NCBI RefSeq assembly: GCF_028858725.1 | Contig: NC_084760.1 | Coordinates: 81,350,367 to 81,414,366 of the forward strand | Reading direction: 5' to 3' | Length of the DNA stretch: 64,000 nt | DNA from: Colius striatus | Lineage: Eukaryota > Chordata > Aves > Coliiformes > Coliidae | Shown here: positions 10,594-22,727 of the stretch, piece after piece | Layout: every line of letters begins with the position of its first letter | Numbering within the stretch: position 1 is the stretch's first letter | The notes under the pieces: model-generated | What the model was told of the DNA's origin: nothing | Database searches by the model: none | The model's input: only the letters and a program-made list of their open reading frames with translations | Program-made: the position numbers and the translations under genes

Positions 10594-13394
10594 GTAAGTG
10601 AGGGCAATAGCTATTTATCATCCTTTGTGTAAGCCTCTCTGGACACTTTGCCTGTGGGTTTCACAGACAATTGTTGACAGTGAAAAATTAATGAGGCACC
10701 AATCACTTCATCACTCTAGTAGCTGTACATCTGAGTCCACGTGCCTCCCACAGCCATCGAGCTGAAAGGAGGCAAAGCATTTATGACCTGCATGTTACTC
10801 ATTGGTGCATCACCCACCCAATTCTCAAATCCAGCTCTCCCCAGAGCCAGCAATGTGGCTGTAGATTAGCAAGCAGGCACAGTGTCTAAGCACAGCAATA
10901 AATACAAAAAAATCCACAGATCAAAAACAGTGAACTCCGGCGTGAGGGAAGTGCATGCCTCATGCTCATATTTCCCAGCCATGGCAATGTGAAGTCCCCG
11001 TTGCATCAGATCAGTCCCCAGATGTCAGTATTCATAGAACCTTGCAGCAGTAGGCTAGGGTGATCAGTTCTACCGAGCCAAAAAAGGTTGCCACGTCTGG
11101 TGACATCCTGGCCTCTTCTCTGAGGACTGTCATCCAAGACTTGACCTGGATTGAGTCTCTTTGACTTACATGAGCTGACAGGAGTGAGGAGGTCTGCGAG
11201 CATATCACCTTAGCTGCAAATAGATCACATTCAGCATTTGCTGTGTGATGTGTATGTTGGAGACAGAAGCATGGTGTTAAATCCTGGGGAACGGACAGCA
11301 AGTCACTATCTCTCATTCTCATCCATTTTCTTGATAATCCAACTTCTTGCTATTCTGCCATTCTGGAAGCAACGATTCAACCTCCAGATCAACTTCTACT
11401 GAAGGTGAAGAGTTCATCTCTCAGCTAGCTTATAGGAAAACACAATCAAAGTGTGAGATGGGATTACTTACAATAATGTTTCCTTCCTGAGTCTGAAGAG
11501 AGCCTGAAACAACAGCTCTGAGAGGTGGAAAAGCCTTTATTCTATTTAAGTGCTTAATTCTGAGACAACTGATTTAAATATCACTGTCTGACTTACTAGC
11601 ATTTTAGCAGAAATACCCAGCTTTGGCATCCATGACAGGTCTTTAATCTTTTACACTTTTCCTGCTGCCATATTGTCTTTTGCTCCATAAAAAGACTTTC
11701 AGGTTCTTTGCTGGGATTTTTAATGGTGACAGTTTGCCAATCCATCAGTCTGGTAGTTTGTTAAAACATAGACCCAGACAAAGCAGAGAAGAGAGCCAGC
11801 GACACAAGAGAGGGCAGGATGCCCAAACCTTGTTCTAGAATAAAGATGCTTTTTGGGCTCAGTCCTGCCAACAGTGCCCAATGTGGTAGCGGGAGTTTTG
11901 CCCTTACTTACTTGCTGCCTGGGGAAGAGCTCCACCAGGCAAATAGAGGAGCCAGGCCAGAAGAGCAGGGCAATAGTTGCAGTTTATTAAATCAACAGCA
12001 CCCTCCGACCCCTGCACTCTATAAAGCAAAGGAAGGACAAAACCAACCATCTGACACAAATCAATTTCCCGGAAAGACTGCAAAGTGAGTTGAAAGTAAA
12101 GGTGAGTGCACACACGCAGAGCCCAAACCCTGAAGTCTGACCTGGTGCAAGCTGTCGTAAGCAAGCCTGACACAGAGGGAACTGGAAAGCAGGAGCTGGA
12201 TGGATGGATGGATGGGTGGATGGATGCATGCAAACCCTGCTGCCTCCTCATTGGTTCAAGGTAGCAAGCGTAGAGAAGCACTGGTGCTTAGACAGATGTG
12301 GGTTTGAGTCACAGGCAGAAGGTGTGAGCAAAATACTGCATCCCCTCACTGCCTATTGTGGGTCCCTCCATCAGAATTTTCCAGGTTCCTTTCAGCTGTC
12401 TCAAAACAACTTCCGCTCCAGCTGCTTCTCAGGTCCCCTTCACATTAGCCCTGACCTGGGGTAACACAGCAGATGCCAGTGAGGCCACCCCTGATCTGCC
12501 AGAGCATTAGCAAAAAGTGATTCAGGCCCTGGATCGCCCTCTGATCCTTTGAGGAGGAGCTACAGAATTAAAGAAATACATCTCAGGCTTTTCTGACTTG
12601 CTTTCAGAGTCCAGAGAAGTGAGAGTGTTCAGGGCCCAAACACTGAATTTTGCAACCCAGATGTTCCCGAGAAGGGAACTATCCCTGATAAACTGCAGAG
12701 GAGTCCAGATTGTGATCTAAATCTTTTAACCATCAGGACTGTCAAGGCCAAGCTTCAGGCAAACTCTCCTAACTGCAGTCAGAAGATTCTTCTTAAAATG
12801 TCAGGGGTTTATTTTTGAAGAGTTGAGTTCTTTGTTTTGCTTTCCTGTTTTGAAGGCTATATGCAAGCTTTCCTCTCCCCTCAGAAGCTCTATTTTCACT
12901 GCTTTTAGGACATGAGAGCCACATATAATCAGAGCACTCCAAGGGCTGAAGCTTCAAAAGTACTCAAAGAGTAAATGCTGAGGGGTAGGAAAGGTTAGGG
13001 TGAGTTTGCCTGTGGTGTCTCAGGTCACATATATGCTGGGACTGGATGTAGAGTGTCTGGAAGTGCGTGGAGGTGGCCAGTATTTTCCCCAAAACAATTA
13101 ATTCTGCTTTCATACAGTTCACGTGGAGAATAAGTATGTGGCTAAACACTGATTACATTCTCTGTGCAACATCCAGTTTAGAGGGATGTCCCTTTTGACC
13201 TTCCCTGCTCACAGTTTGCCCCATAGATGCCATCCCAGCACACCAAGCCATTGCCCAGTGGTGAGTGGATGTTGCACAGCAAGGGTATGATGCTCATGAG
13301 CACAAAGCAGTCATCAAAATCTGGTGAGCTTCTGCTACTGGAAAAACCTATGAGGATTCCCAGGTCCTGGCTGTCGTGCTCTCTGTTCAGGATC
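10594..13394. other. Interval without a supported gene
   Basis: No gene was recognised. On the minus strand a 32-base stretch (11472-11503, or 21 bases from an inner acceptor) has good acceptors (TTGTTTCAG, CTCTCTTCAG) and the donor GTAAGTAATCC; it could be a small exon. A minus-strand AATAAA lies at 11983-11988. A TGGA microsatellite is listed separately. Confidence 0.35.
12197..12226. repeat. (TGGA)n microsatellite
   Basis: About seven TGGA units in a row, with one unit altered to TGGG. Confidence 0.95.
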
Positions 13395-13560
13395 AAAGGA
13401 GCTCAGAAATTAAGGCTGGAAAAATCCTCAGTAGACTGGTTAGTCCAGCACCAGTCCCAAGACAGTATCATCTATGCCTACACTGCTCCTGATATATGTT
13501 TGTCCAATCTTTTCTGTAAAACACCTCTGTTAATGGATTTCCACTATTGCTTTATGTGAT
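13395..13560 (-). mobile_element. Possible ancient CR1-family LINE remnant
   Basis: The plus-strand reading contains TTAGTCCAGCACC, GTTTGTCCAATCTTTTCTG, AAAACACCTCTGTTAATGG and ATTTCCACT in the order seen in old amniote CR1 3' UTRs on the reverse strand (AGTCCAACC..TTGTCCAGCCTTTTCTTAAA..TCC..GATGGAGATTCCAC). Divergence is high and both boundaries are unclear. Confidence 0.4.
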
Positions 13561-16500
13561 GCATTAGCAGGGATGCCCTAGGACATGCTTCACAATTTGG
13601 GCAGGGAACAGAGACAGTAAATACAGGAGTGACTTTACTTTCCAGGCTGGGAGAGGAGAAGAAAGTCAAACAGAAATAGGGAGAAGGATGGGAAAGCTGA
13701 GAAGAACAGAAAAAAAAATCTGCAAAGATTTTGACTCGTGCTTCCTTCAAACCCCCAAGAGCTACACAAAGCCCAATCCTCGTCTCATCACATCTGGAGG
13801 CCCAAGGGGCTCCCAGATGGTCTACAAATGAAGAGTCAGAGCCGTGTCAACACTCCATGAGGTCACATCACCGCTGGGAGGTGATGCATGAGAGCGTGAC
13901 AGTAAAAGCCCATTTTGTTTTTCACAACCCAGTATTGATCACAGGAGTAAGGTCTGGTTGGGAAAGACAGTTCTTGGCATGTGACCCTGCTCCCTCCCAT
14001 TCAAACAACCTCTCCAGGTTGTCAGACATCAGTGGTGCCAACGCCAGGGGCTCATCACTACTGCAGCTCTCTAGCGGTTGGCTTGCTTGGGCACAGGATT
14101 TCCCAGCAGTTACAGCCCTGTTAATAGCTGAGCAGCTCTTCTCAGTACACTTCGACGTTACCACTACTGTTGATCTTGGCGTATTATTTATCCATCTCCC
14201 CAGCCATAAATTTCCTTCCTGGACTCCGTGACTTGCTTTATAACCACGCTCTTTGTGCTGAGACTGCAAAGCCTTGGGGACGAGACCTTTGCCTCTGCAC
14301 TTTCTATTTAGGGCCATGCAGCTTTACAACACTAACAGAAAGAGTAACTTCCCAGATGACTTTGCAGTCAGCACAGAAGGTTTTTTGAAATGCTACTTTC
14401 CAGCTACTTAGAAGGTCACTGATAAGAACAGGGATAAATCTCAAGCCCAGGCTGCTACCACACAGAGAAGGGGAGGTCCTGGGAACTTGTTTGCAAATAC
14501 AATCTACCACAAACAGTAAAATCTTTCCTCTGTTCTCCCAAATGGATTAGCACGAAAGTTCACCACAGAGTCTCATTACTTGGCCTCCCTTTCCCAAGTG
14601 TAAAGCCTTGAAGGAGGTGAGTAGCCCCACCACATTATCACCAGAGGCTCAGTCACCTGCACAGATCTTTGTACCGAGCTTCGGGAGCTCAAGCTAGACC
14701 AGGGTTTGCCCTGCACTCATTGATGCCTGTCTCTCAGAGAGACCCAGAGCTCACCAGGCTCTGGGCCCAGAAGGCATCTGATGACACCATGAGACAGTAT
14801 TAGTTGGTTCATTCTCTGGTCCCCATCCCAAAATCAATCCTTCTGACCAGCCTTCTTGCTGAGGTTCTCTGAGCAGTCTGCTGTGGGTCTCTTTGCACTG
14901 GGGTGAGTAAATGTGAACAATGCTTTCCATCCCTGCCTGCCTCAGCTCAGAGGGGTCCCTTGAGTGCGCCATGAAAGGAGAGGCACATCTGGGCTGGATT
15001 ACAGGGTGGTGCAGTGGCTTTTATAGCTGCAGATTCCTGCATATGTTTCCAACCAGGATGTATATACTCCTACAGAAAAAATGCAGAGCCCTCAGGGCTG
15101 AGGGCTTTCATTTATAGGAGTCATTCTTGGTTGCCCACTCTTTGGAGGGCTCAGCTATGGACACCTTGGCGGGCCAGGCCTGGTGGGAGGAGATGCCCTA
15201 GGCTCCCGATAACCAGCTCTCCCACTGGGCATAGAGAATTGCTTTCTTTTGAGAACAGAAACCAAGGGAAGAGAGTCATTTACACCACTGAGAAGTGGGT
15301 GTAACACTGTGATTTACTGGCATATTACAGCCACACAGGCACATGGATAAGGACAACTGTGAAGAAAACAAGAGAGGAGGCAGTGAGACTGACAGTAAAT
15401 CCAGAGAGATCAATAATGTTACATCAGATTTACGCTTGTTAGTAAACCAAAGGTTGCGGTCTGCTCTCCACAGCATTGGTTTATCACAGGTCCAGATTTT
15501 GCACTGTGGTCACTGAAAAAAGGATCTGTCCCCTGAGGTTTTGGAAACAAAAATCTCCCAAAAATCTCTCCTTTACCTATGCACAGGATGGGAAAAAGAA
15601 ACAATGACATGTGGATGGAAAAGCAACAAAAAAGAACTAAATTAAAACTAAAACACAGCAAGGCTCCAAAGAATTTACAGATGTCTCTCCTCTCCTTTCC
15701 CCTCCTCGCTTCTCCATGATCAGCTGTAAATATTTATCTGGCAGGCTGCAGTGAAAGGCATGGCCCAAAACACTCAATCACAATTTCAGCGTGGCTGCCC
15801 TCCAGAGTGCCCCGAATCTGGGGGACGGTGGGCCTTTCCCTGCAGCTCTGTTAGAGGAAGGTACCTCTGCCCTTACACAGGCAAAAGAGCACTTTCAAAA
15901 GCAATTCATAACTTCTCCAACATGGGTTGCTGAATGGATGCTTTGGTTTTCTTGGTTTTAGGATTTTATTTTCTTTCTAAAGAATCTGATTTTCTTTTTT
16001 AACCCTGGGTGAGGGAGATGGCCAAGCCCTGCAACCCCACTACCAGCAGCCCAGTGCTGATTGCCAGATGGAAGAGATGAAGGGGAAAATGTTGGACTGG
16101 ATCAGACAGGAAAATCTTTGGAAACCCTCCCCAGAAGTAAAAGAACCATTATATTTCTATAATTCACCCCAAAAGCGTTTCACAAGTGTTGATGAGACCT
16201 GATCCCATCTCCCCTGGCAAGGGGGGCTGTCTCTGGAGTGGCAGCTCCTATGGGGCACTCGGCTCCACTCAGCAGAAATTTGGGACAACTGGAAGCACTG
16301 TTAAAAGCTGGCAACTGCAAGGGCTTTGTTTTTCAGGATGCTCAGCACTTACGATCATGCTCAGAAAGAGTCCAGCAAGCGCATATAGCGTGGCTCCATT
16401 TGCCAAGAGCAGATGCCTCCTCCTATTGTTGTGATTAAGGGAACACACTTGTATTTAAAGGGGAAAAAAATTAACTGCTTCCTCTGTACCCCTCAGCAAA

Positions 16501-17392
16501 CACTTGCCCCCCTGGGCAGTGGGATGTAACCGCAGAGAACATGGGGACTGGCTCAGCTGGAGTGCCCTAGCTGAAAGACCAGCTGGTGGTGCCTAGAGGT
16601 TGCAAGGCAGGGTGTGGATCATTGCCTTCAACTAGCACCATCATAACATGCAGGTCTCTCCTATTTTGTCATGGCCAAACTCCCTTTTTTCTTTTAACTT
16701 CTTCCTGACACTTGCTCTGCATTCAAATCCAGAGTGGTATCTAGAACCTATAAATACCCAGCAAAAAGCAGCTGGCAACAATTGCGCTGAGCTCCTCCTG
16801 ATGGTTCACTCCCCCACTTTGACGTGGCAGAGGAGAAAGGGATGACTGATCTATAAGGCTCAAAGCCATGGCCACTGTGCGACCACCCTCAGGGTCTCCC
16901 TCGGGGTTTGCTCCATCCCCAGAGCAGCTCAGAGGCCGGAAGTCAATGCTGACTTTGTGTCCTGGCCTCCAGCCTCCCCAACCAATGTGTGGCAGAGTCT
17001 TCCTTGAGAGAGGAACTGAGATGTCCAACCAAAAGCTCCGTCACTACTCCACCATAATGGTTACTGTCTCAGCCTCCAGCTGAAGCATGAACTTATCCTG
17101 CTTTTACACTTCTCTGAATTTTTCTGCAGGGAGCAGTACACTTTGGCAAAGCAGAGCCATGCACGACATCATATTCTCTTATTGGCCTTCATTGCAGTGT
17201 GATCACCGCACCACTTATGGCCAAGCAGTTGTTTCACCACTTGATTATTTATCAGTCTGCCCTTATGACTTCCTGGGCAATGATATTCACTTTTTCCCTC
17301 CTTGCCAACACTAGCAGTAGACTCATAGAAGATATCTGATCGTGCACCAGAGAAGTATCATCTCCCATACAGTGGAGGCACGTATGTGTATA
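13561..17392. other. Interval without a supported gene
   Basis: Nothing could be supported over 3.8 kb. A 166-codon plus-strand frame at 13731-14231 overlaps a 131-codon minus-strand frame and has no splice or codon evidence. It is best read as a chance open frame. Confidence 0.4.
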
Positions 17393-18195
17393 TCACAGAA
17401 TCATAGAGTGGTAGGGTTGGAAGGGATCTTTAGAGATCATCTAGTTCAACCCCCCTGCAGAAGCAGGTCCACCTAGATTAGGTTGCATAGGAACATGTCC
17501 AGGCAGGTCTTGAAGACCTCCAAGGAAGGAGCCCCCACACCCTCCCTGGGCAGCCTGTGCCAGGGCTCCCTCACCTGAACAGTAAAATAGTTTTTTCTTA
17601 TATTTAAACGGAACTTTTTATGTTGCATCTTCATCCCATTACCCTTTGTCTTGTTGCTAGATACCATAGAAAAAAGGGATGTCCCAACCTCCTGACATTC
17701 ACCATTTACATATTTGTAAATATTAAGAAGATCCCCCTTCAGTCTTCTCTTTTCTAAACTAAACAGCCCCAGTTCCCGCAGTCTTTCAATGTATGAAAGA
17801 TGTTCCAGTCCCCTGGAACTGGACACAGGACTCCAGATGAGGCCTCAACCAGGGCTGAGGAGAGGGGGAGCAGAACCTCCCTTGACCTGCTGGCCACACT
17901 CTTCTTGATGCATCTCAGGATGCCATTGGTCGCCTTGGCCACGAGGGCACATTGCTGCCTCATGGTTAGTTTATTATCAACCAGGACTCTCAGGTCTCTC
18001 TCTGCAGAGCTGCTCTCCAGCAGGTCACCCCCAGCCTGTACTGGTGCATGGGGTTGTTCCTCCCCAGGTGCAGGACTCTGCACTTGTCCTTGCTGAACCT
18101 CATGAGGTTCCTCTCTGCACAACTCTCAAGCCGGTCGAGATCCCACTGAATGGCAGCACAGCCTTCTGGGGAATCAGCCAGTCCTCCCAGTTTGG
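17393..18195 (-). mobile_element. CR1 LINE, 5'-truncated (~800 bp)
   Basis: The 3' terminus is at 17393 (plus-strand reading TATCACAGAATCATAGAG). The element runs through the ORF2 C-terminal coding region to about 18195, where CR1 homology stops at TCCTCCCAGTTTGG and retroviral pol sequence begins. The minus-strand coding frame is broken: open pieces lie at 17473-17826 and 17754-18122 in different frames. Relative to the copy at 18.7 kb it lacks the tract coding the end of the RT domain. Its 5' end abuts ERV sequence with no spacer. Confidence 0.96.
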
Positions 18196-18682
18196 TGGGA
18201 GAGTGGAGACTGACAGTGGACTATTGTGGCCTGAATTAAGTCAGGTAGCCACTCTGCGTGGCTGTGCCGGACATGCTGGAACTCCAATATGAACTGGAGT
18301 CCAAGGCAGCCAAATGGTATACCACCATCAACATCGCCAACACATTCTTCTCAATTCCTTTGGCAGTAGAATGCAGGTCTGTTAGCTTTCACTTGGAGAG
18401 GGGTTCAGTGTACCTGGAATAAACTGCCTCAGGGGTGGAAACACAGCCCCACCATCTGCAATGGACTGATCCAGGCTACACTGGAGAAGGGCGAGGCCCC
18501 AAAACACCTGCAATACATTGAGGACATTGTTGTGCGGGGCAACTCAACAGAGGAAGTCCTTGAGGACAGGAAGAAGATAAATTCTTCTGAAGGCTGGTTT
18601 TGACATTAAATGAAGTAAGGTTAGAGGGCCTGCACAGGAGATCCAGTTTTTAGGAATAAAGTGGCAGAATGGACGGCACCAT
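18195..18682 (+). pseudogene. Endogenous retrovirus pol (reverse transcriptase) fragment
   Basis: This is a fragment of a retroviral reverse transcriptase from an old endogenous copy. Three conserved blocks can be read in order: a V-D-Y-x-G-L-N block near 18216, an LPQGW block at 18424-18438, and the catalytic Y-x-D-D region at 18514-18525. The last reads YIED here, so the first catalytic Asp is replaced by Glu. The fragment is dead. In-frame stops occur at 18237, 18246 and 18611, and the conserved blocks use three different reading frames, implying at least two frameshifts. No LTR, gag, protease, integrase or env was found beside it. It is bounded on both sides by minus-strand CR1 copies. 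The LPQGW-K-x-SPT block is typical of vertebrate retroviruses, but I do not assign a class. Confidence 0.88.
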
Positions 18683-19585
18683 ATCATAGAATCACAGAAT
18701 GGTAGGGGTTGGAAGGGACCTTTAGAGATCATCTAGTCCAACCCCCCTGCAGAAGCAGGGTCACCTAGATCAGGTCGCATAGGAACATGTCCAGGCGGGT
18801 CCTGAAGACCTCCAAGGAAGGAGACTCCACAATCCCTCTGGGCAGCCTGTGCCAGGGCTCCCTCACCTGCACCTGAACAGTGAAATAGTTTTTTCTTATG
18901 TTTAAGTGGAACTTTTTGTGTTCCAGCTTCATCCCATTACCCCTTGTCCTGTTACTAACTATAGAAAAAAGGGATGTCCCAACCTCCTGACACCCACCCT
19001 TTAGATATTTATAAATGTTAATAAGATCTCCCCTCAATCTCCTCTTCTCCAGACTAAACAGCCCCAGTTCCCGCAGCCTTTCCTCGTATGAACGATGTTC
19101 TATTTCCCTGATCATCTTGCTGGCCCTATGCTGGACTCTCTCCAGCACTTCTCTGTCTCTCTTGAGCTGAGGAGCCCAGAACTGGACACAGGACTCCAGA
19201 TGAGGCCTCACCAGGGCAGAGTAGACGGGGAGAAGAACCTCCCTTGACCTGCTGGCCACACTCTTCTTGATGCATCCCAGGCTGCCATTGGCCTTCTTGG
19301 CCACGAGGGCACATTGCTGGCTCATATTTAGTTTATTATCAACCAGAACTCCCAGGTCTCTCTCTGCAGAGCTGCTCTTCAGCAGTTTGACCCCCAGCCT
19401 GTACTGGTGCATGGGGTTGTTCCTTCCCAGATGCAGGACTCTGCACTTGTCCTTGTTGAACTTCATGAGGTTCCTCTCTGCACAACTCTCAAGTTGGTTG
19501 AGATCCCGCTGAATGGCAGCACAGCCTTCTGGGGAATCAGCCAGTCCTTCCACTTTGGTGTCACCAGCCAACTTGCTGAGGGTAC
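18683..19585 (-). mobile_element. CR1 LINE, 5'-truncated (~900 bp), long open frame
   Basis: This is one of the two longest CR1 copies of its subfamily here. The 3' end is at 18683 (TCATAGAATCACAGAATGG on the plus strand), and the element reaches into the RT domain of ORF2, ending near 19585 at GAGGGTAC. Its ORF2 C-terminal region is open for 268 codons (see the separate entry). The 5' boundary is abrupt, as expected for LINE truncation during target-primed reverse transcription. It sits directly against the retroviral pol fragment. Confidence 0.97.
18765..19571 (-). pseudogene. CR1 ORF2 C-terminal fragment (RT end and C-terminal region)
   Basis: An uninterrupted 268-codon frame encodes the end of the CR1 reverse transcriptase and the region after it. 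Full CR1 ORF2 encodes an endonuclease plus a reverse transcriptase that copies the LINE RNA at nicked chromosomal target sites. Here the endonuclease and most of the RT are missing. The catalytic A-D-D box, visible as ADD in the copy at 49.6 kb, reads AGD at 19560-19568, so the first Asp is lost. Downstream landmarks include a [11 protein letters not shown] segment, an [18 protein letters not shown] segment, and a terminal [10 protein letters not shown] before the stop. A 6-base duplication near 18868-18880 gives QVQV where other copies have QV. There is no natural start codon, so this is a relic, not a working gene. The frame has survived either because insertion is recent or by chance. Confidence 0.9.
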
Positions 19586-22455
19586 CGGTAGAAATGATGT
19601 TTCATGGCACAGCAGCAAATGTGCAGTTCCTTGAAAACTGAAATCCACTTCTTGTAACGAGCTCATTTAGAGCAGATGATCAGCAATCCTACAAATAAAT
19701 TGGTCTCAAGTTAATCTGTTACCATATCGGCGGCCCTTGCAATTTTTAACAGACTCTTGGAGCCTAGAGAACTGTTATAGCCCTCTTCCTGTAAATGTAA
19801 ATACATGAGAATCTCAGTTTCCTTCAAAAAAATAAACAGGCCTGTAAGTCCCTTTTCTGCAGTAATTATTGTGACCTCGCAGTTGCGATGCGAAGGGAAG
19901 CTGAAAACGCGGCCCAGCTGTAGCTGGAAGTTTAAAACACCCAAACAGAGGACAAGTAACCGGATTCCAAACTGTACAGTTTTTCATTTACTTTTTAAGC
20001 CAGTGTTGAGAGGTTTGAGGCCTTGTTTGGGATTTTGAAACCTGTGGGGCTGGTAATACCACAGGGGTTAACTGCGTGCACTGACACCAATCGAAGCGTT
20101 ACTGCCTGGGGGGTCCATCAGATTCGCTGCAAGCAGCAGCTCCTCTTGGGACAGGCTTTTGCAAAAGGCTCTGTTTGCTTTGACCAAAAGAGTTGCTGGC
20201 TTTTTGTCACACACAGGGCACTGTACTATGAGCGATTGCCAGTCTCTCCAGTCCTGCTGCCCTCTGAGCCCACTCCAGTGACTGCCCAGCATCGCACCCT
20301 CAAACCCCTGAAAGCGCCAGGCCCACCTTCTCCCCGTGTAATAAATGGCAGCGCACAGGGGCTGGCAGGGAAAGGCTGGGGTCCTCCCAACCTCACGCTG
20401 AGGCAGAACATGGCAGGGATGGGGAAGGCACGGGAAGGGGGCAGAAATACTTTGTGTACCACAACTGCTGCCGAGCTGACAGCAGCCAGCCAGAGAGGCT
20501 TTTCCCACGGCCCCTTCGCCTTCCCATCAGCGCTGGGGGTGAGATACCAGCTTGGCCCCTGGCTGCTGGCTGGCTCTCAAAGGGTGGGGAGGCAGAAGGG
20601 GCTGCCCAGGCCCAGCTGGAGCCTCTCTGACACAGACATCAAGTGTGATGCCATTTTGGCGATGCACTTTGTCCTCCTGCTTTGTGAGCTCAGAGCTTAT
20701 ACACACAGGGAGAAGCACCTCCCCTCCTCCCAGCACCCTCAGCCCTGCTTTCAGCTACAGGCCATTTGCCTCTGAGCTGCAGAGGGATCTCTGCTCTCAC
20801 TCTTGTCTTACTAAAGAAAAAAGAAAGAAAGAGAAACCAGTGGCTCTTTGCTTTACTTCTCCAGGAACTGATTACACAGTGGGAACAGCAGTTTGTCACT
20901 CTGGCCAGTGCCACTCTCCTTTTCTTTCCTTCTCCAAACTCAGCAAAGTAGCCACTCCAGGAAAGTCTCTGAGGAGCAGGAGGCTCACATCAGTTGTAGG
21001 CACCACAGGGACCTGCCTGGGGCAGCTCCACATGCTTCATACACTGTCTTCAAGGGACATCTTGGGTTTGAGGCCATGTCAGCTCAGACATGTCCCAATC
21101 TGCCTGGTGCTGATCTCAGGGTCTTTCTGCCCTTCACAGACCCAGAGGCGAGTCCACGTTGGAGACTGCGGTGGGACTCTTGAACATAGGCAGCATCAAG
21201 GGGAGAGATGGGGCCTATCCCTCCATCCCCTTGGTGGGCAATGCCTCATGTCCCTAACAGCCTGGCCCAGCCAAGCTCATGACATGAAAGGATGATTTGA
21301 GTTACACTCTGTGTATTTCCATCCGCGCTCTTCCTGGCCCAAGTCCAGAGATCAAGACACTTTTCCTTTTTCAGAAGGAAGAAATACTACCCCGCTCTCT
21401 TGCAGTACATAAACAGTTCGACTGTGCCAGCATCAAAAGAAAAAGTGTTGTTCTCTTGGGCTACAGAGAAGCATCAAGGCTGGGCCACCAATGAGCTCTT
21501 CAAAGGAGGCACAGCCATCAGCCAGAGGTAATATTGGCATCTTGAAGGCACAATGGGGGCTTCCAACCTGTACAAGTCTTAAAAGATTAATTTCTGTGTG
21601 GCTATTGTAAGGAAAGGGTTAAAGCTTTGCCAGGCAGAGGCAAGATGCCATGGGAAGGTGGGATGAGGAGTTACACAATCTGTGGTACCCAGCCTCTTCC
21701 AATTGCAAGCAATCGTGAAGGAGGTGGCCTCAAGCTGACTGAAGTCTATGGTGTGTGGCCAGAGCATCTCCTGGCATCCTGCACCAAACCTTGCTCAGCC
21801 TCACCTCCACACAGCAGCAGCATCACTCATGGAGCAAAGGTCTGGTTGTGCAAGAAGCCCTTGGCAGCATTGCCAGTTCAGCACTAGGAGGTGATTTGCT
21901 GTGTTACCCCAAAGTCTTTGGTTCTCTTGATTAGTCCAGGTGGGAGGTGCTGGATGGAGCAGCTCTGGGATCAATTTGGGTGGTTAAGAACTCTGCAGTG
22001 TCTATTTCAAAGACCTCAAGTAGTCCAGACACTTCTGCAACCCACTTCCCTTTCCATTTCAGCCCCAGCTCTAAAGCCCAAGTCAGTCCTGGGTGGAAAC
22101 TCATCCTGAGGATGTCTGCCTAGAATGTCCCAGGTTTGATGCCCTGCAACCCACATGCAGGCAGCAATGCAGCTCCTCAGAAAAAAAAAAAAACTCCTTT
22201 TAGGCCCCAGCCATTCAAGAGCCATGCTGCTGCATGCAGTCTGCAGGCAGCCGTGGGCAGCTCTAGTGGCTTTGCCTGGGCCAGGTTTTTGGTAGCGGGG
22301 GGAGCTGCAGGGGTGATTTCTTTAAACAAAGATCTGCCAGAAGCTTCCCCTGTAGCCGATGGGCTAAGGCCAGTCAATTCTAAGATGGACCCTGTAGCTG
22401 ACCCAGGCCTGGCCAATTAGTGACCGAAGTAATGCCTCTGTGATAAACATATTGG
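19586..22455. other. GC- and CpG-elevated interval, no supported gene
   Basis: From about 19730 to 20560 CpG dinucleotides are clearly more frequent than in the flanks (for example in AAAACGCGGCCC, TCGAAGCGTT and CATCAGCGC). Two long plus-strand frames overlap here, at 20023-20775 (250 codons) and 20552-21295 (247 codons), with a 146-codon minus-strand frame opposite. No domain, signal peptide or splice pattern was recognised in any of them. The tract may be a weak promoter or CpG-rich regulatory region, an exon of a non-coding RNA, or stop-poor GC-rich sequence. A 13-base A run lies at 22181-22193. Confidence 0.35.
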
Positions 22456-22727
22456 AGAATCAAAGAATCACAGAATGGTAGGGGTTGGAAGGGACCTTTA
22501 GAGATCATCTAGTCCAAATCCCCTGCAGAAGCAGGGTCACCTAGATCAGGTCACATAGGAACATGTCCAGGCGGGTCTTGAAGACCTCCAAAAGAAGGAG
22601 ACTCCACAACCCCTCTGGGCAGCCTGTGCCAGGGCTCCCTCACCTGAACAGTGAAATAGTTTTTTCTTATGTTTAAGTGGAACTTTTTGTGTTCCAGCTT
22701 CATCCCATTACCCCTTGTCCTGTTGCT
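22456..22727 (-). mobile_element. CR1 LINE, 5'-truncated (~270 bp)
   Basis: The 3' end begins at about 22456 (plus-strand AATCAAAGAATCACAGAATG). The copy contains the 3' UTR and the last part of ORF2, as far as CCCCTTGTCCTGTTGCT. It closely resembles the copies at 18.7 and 50 kb. CR1 homology stops sharply at 22727, where an LTR-retrovirus-like segment starts. Confidence 0.96.

Noticed and set aside
13731..14231. 166-codon plus-strand open frame
   Set aside because: Overlaps a 131-codon frame on the other strand. No CpG enrichment, splice sites or codon bias.
19126..19666. Plus-strand and other-frame ORFs inside the CR1 copies
   Set aside because: They are shadows of the minus-strand CR1 ORF2. 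The same applies to frames inside the copies at 17.4, 22.5, 49.6, 61.6 and 62.7 kb.
22181..22193. A13 run as a sign of a processed pseudogene
   Set aside because: No preceding intronless gene copy, no AATAAA just upstream and no target-site duplication seen. The same holds for the A run at 57341.
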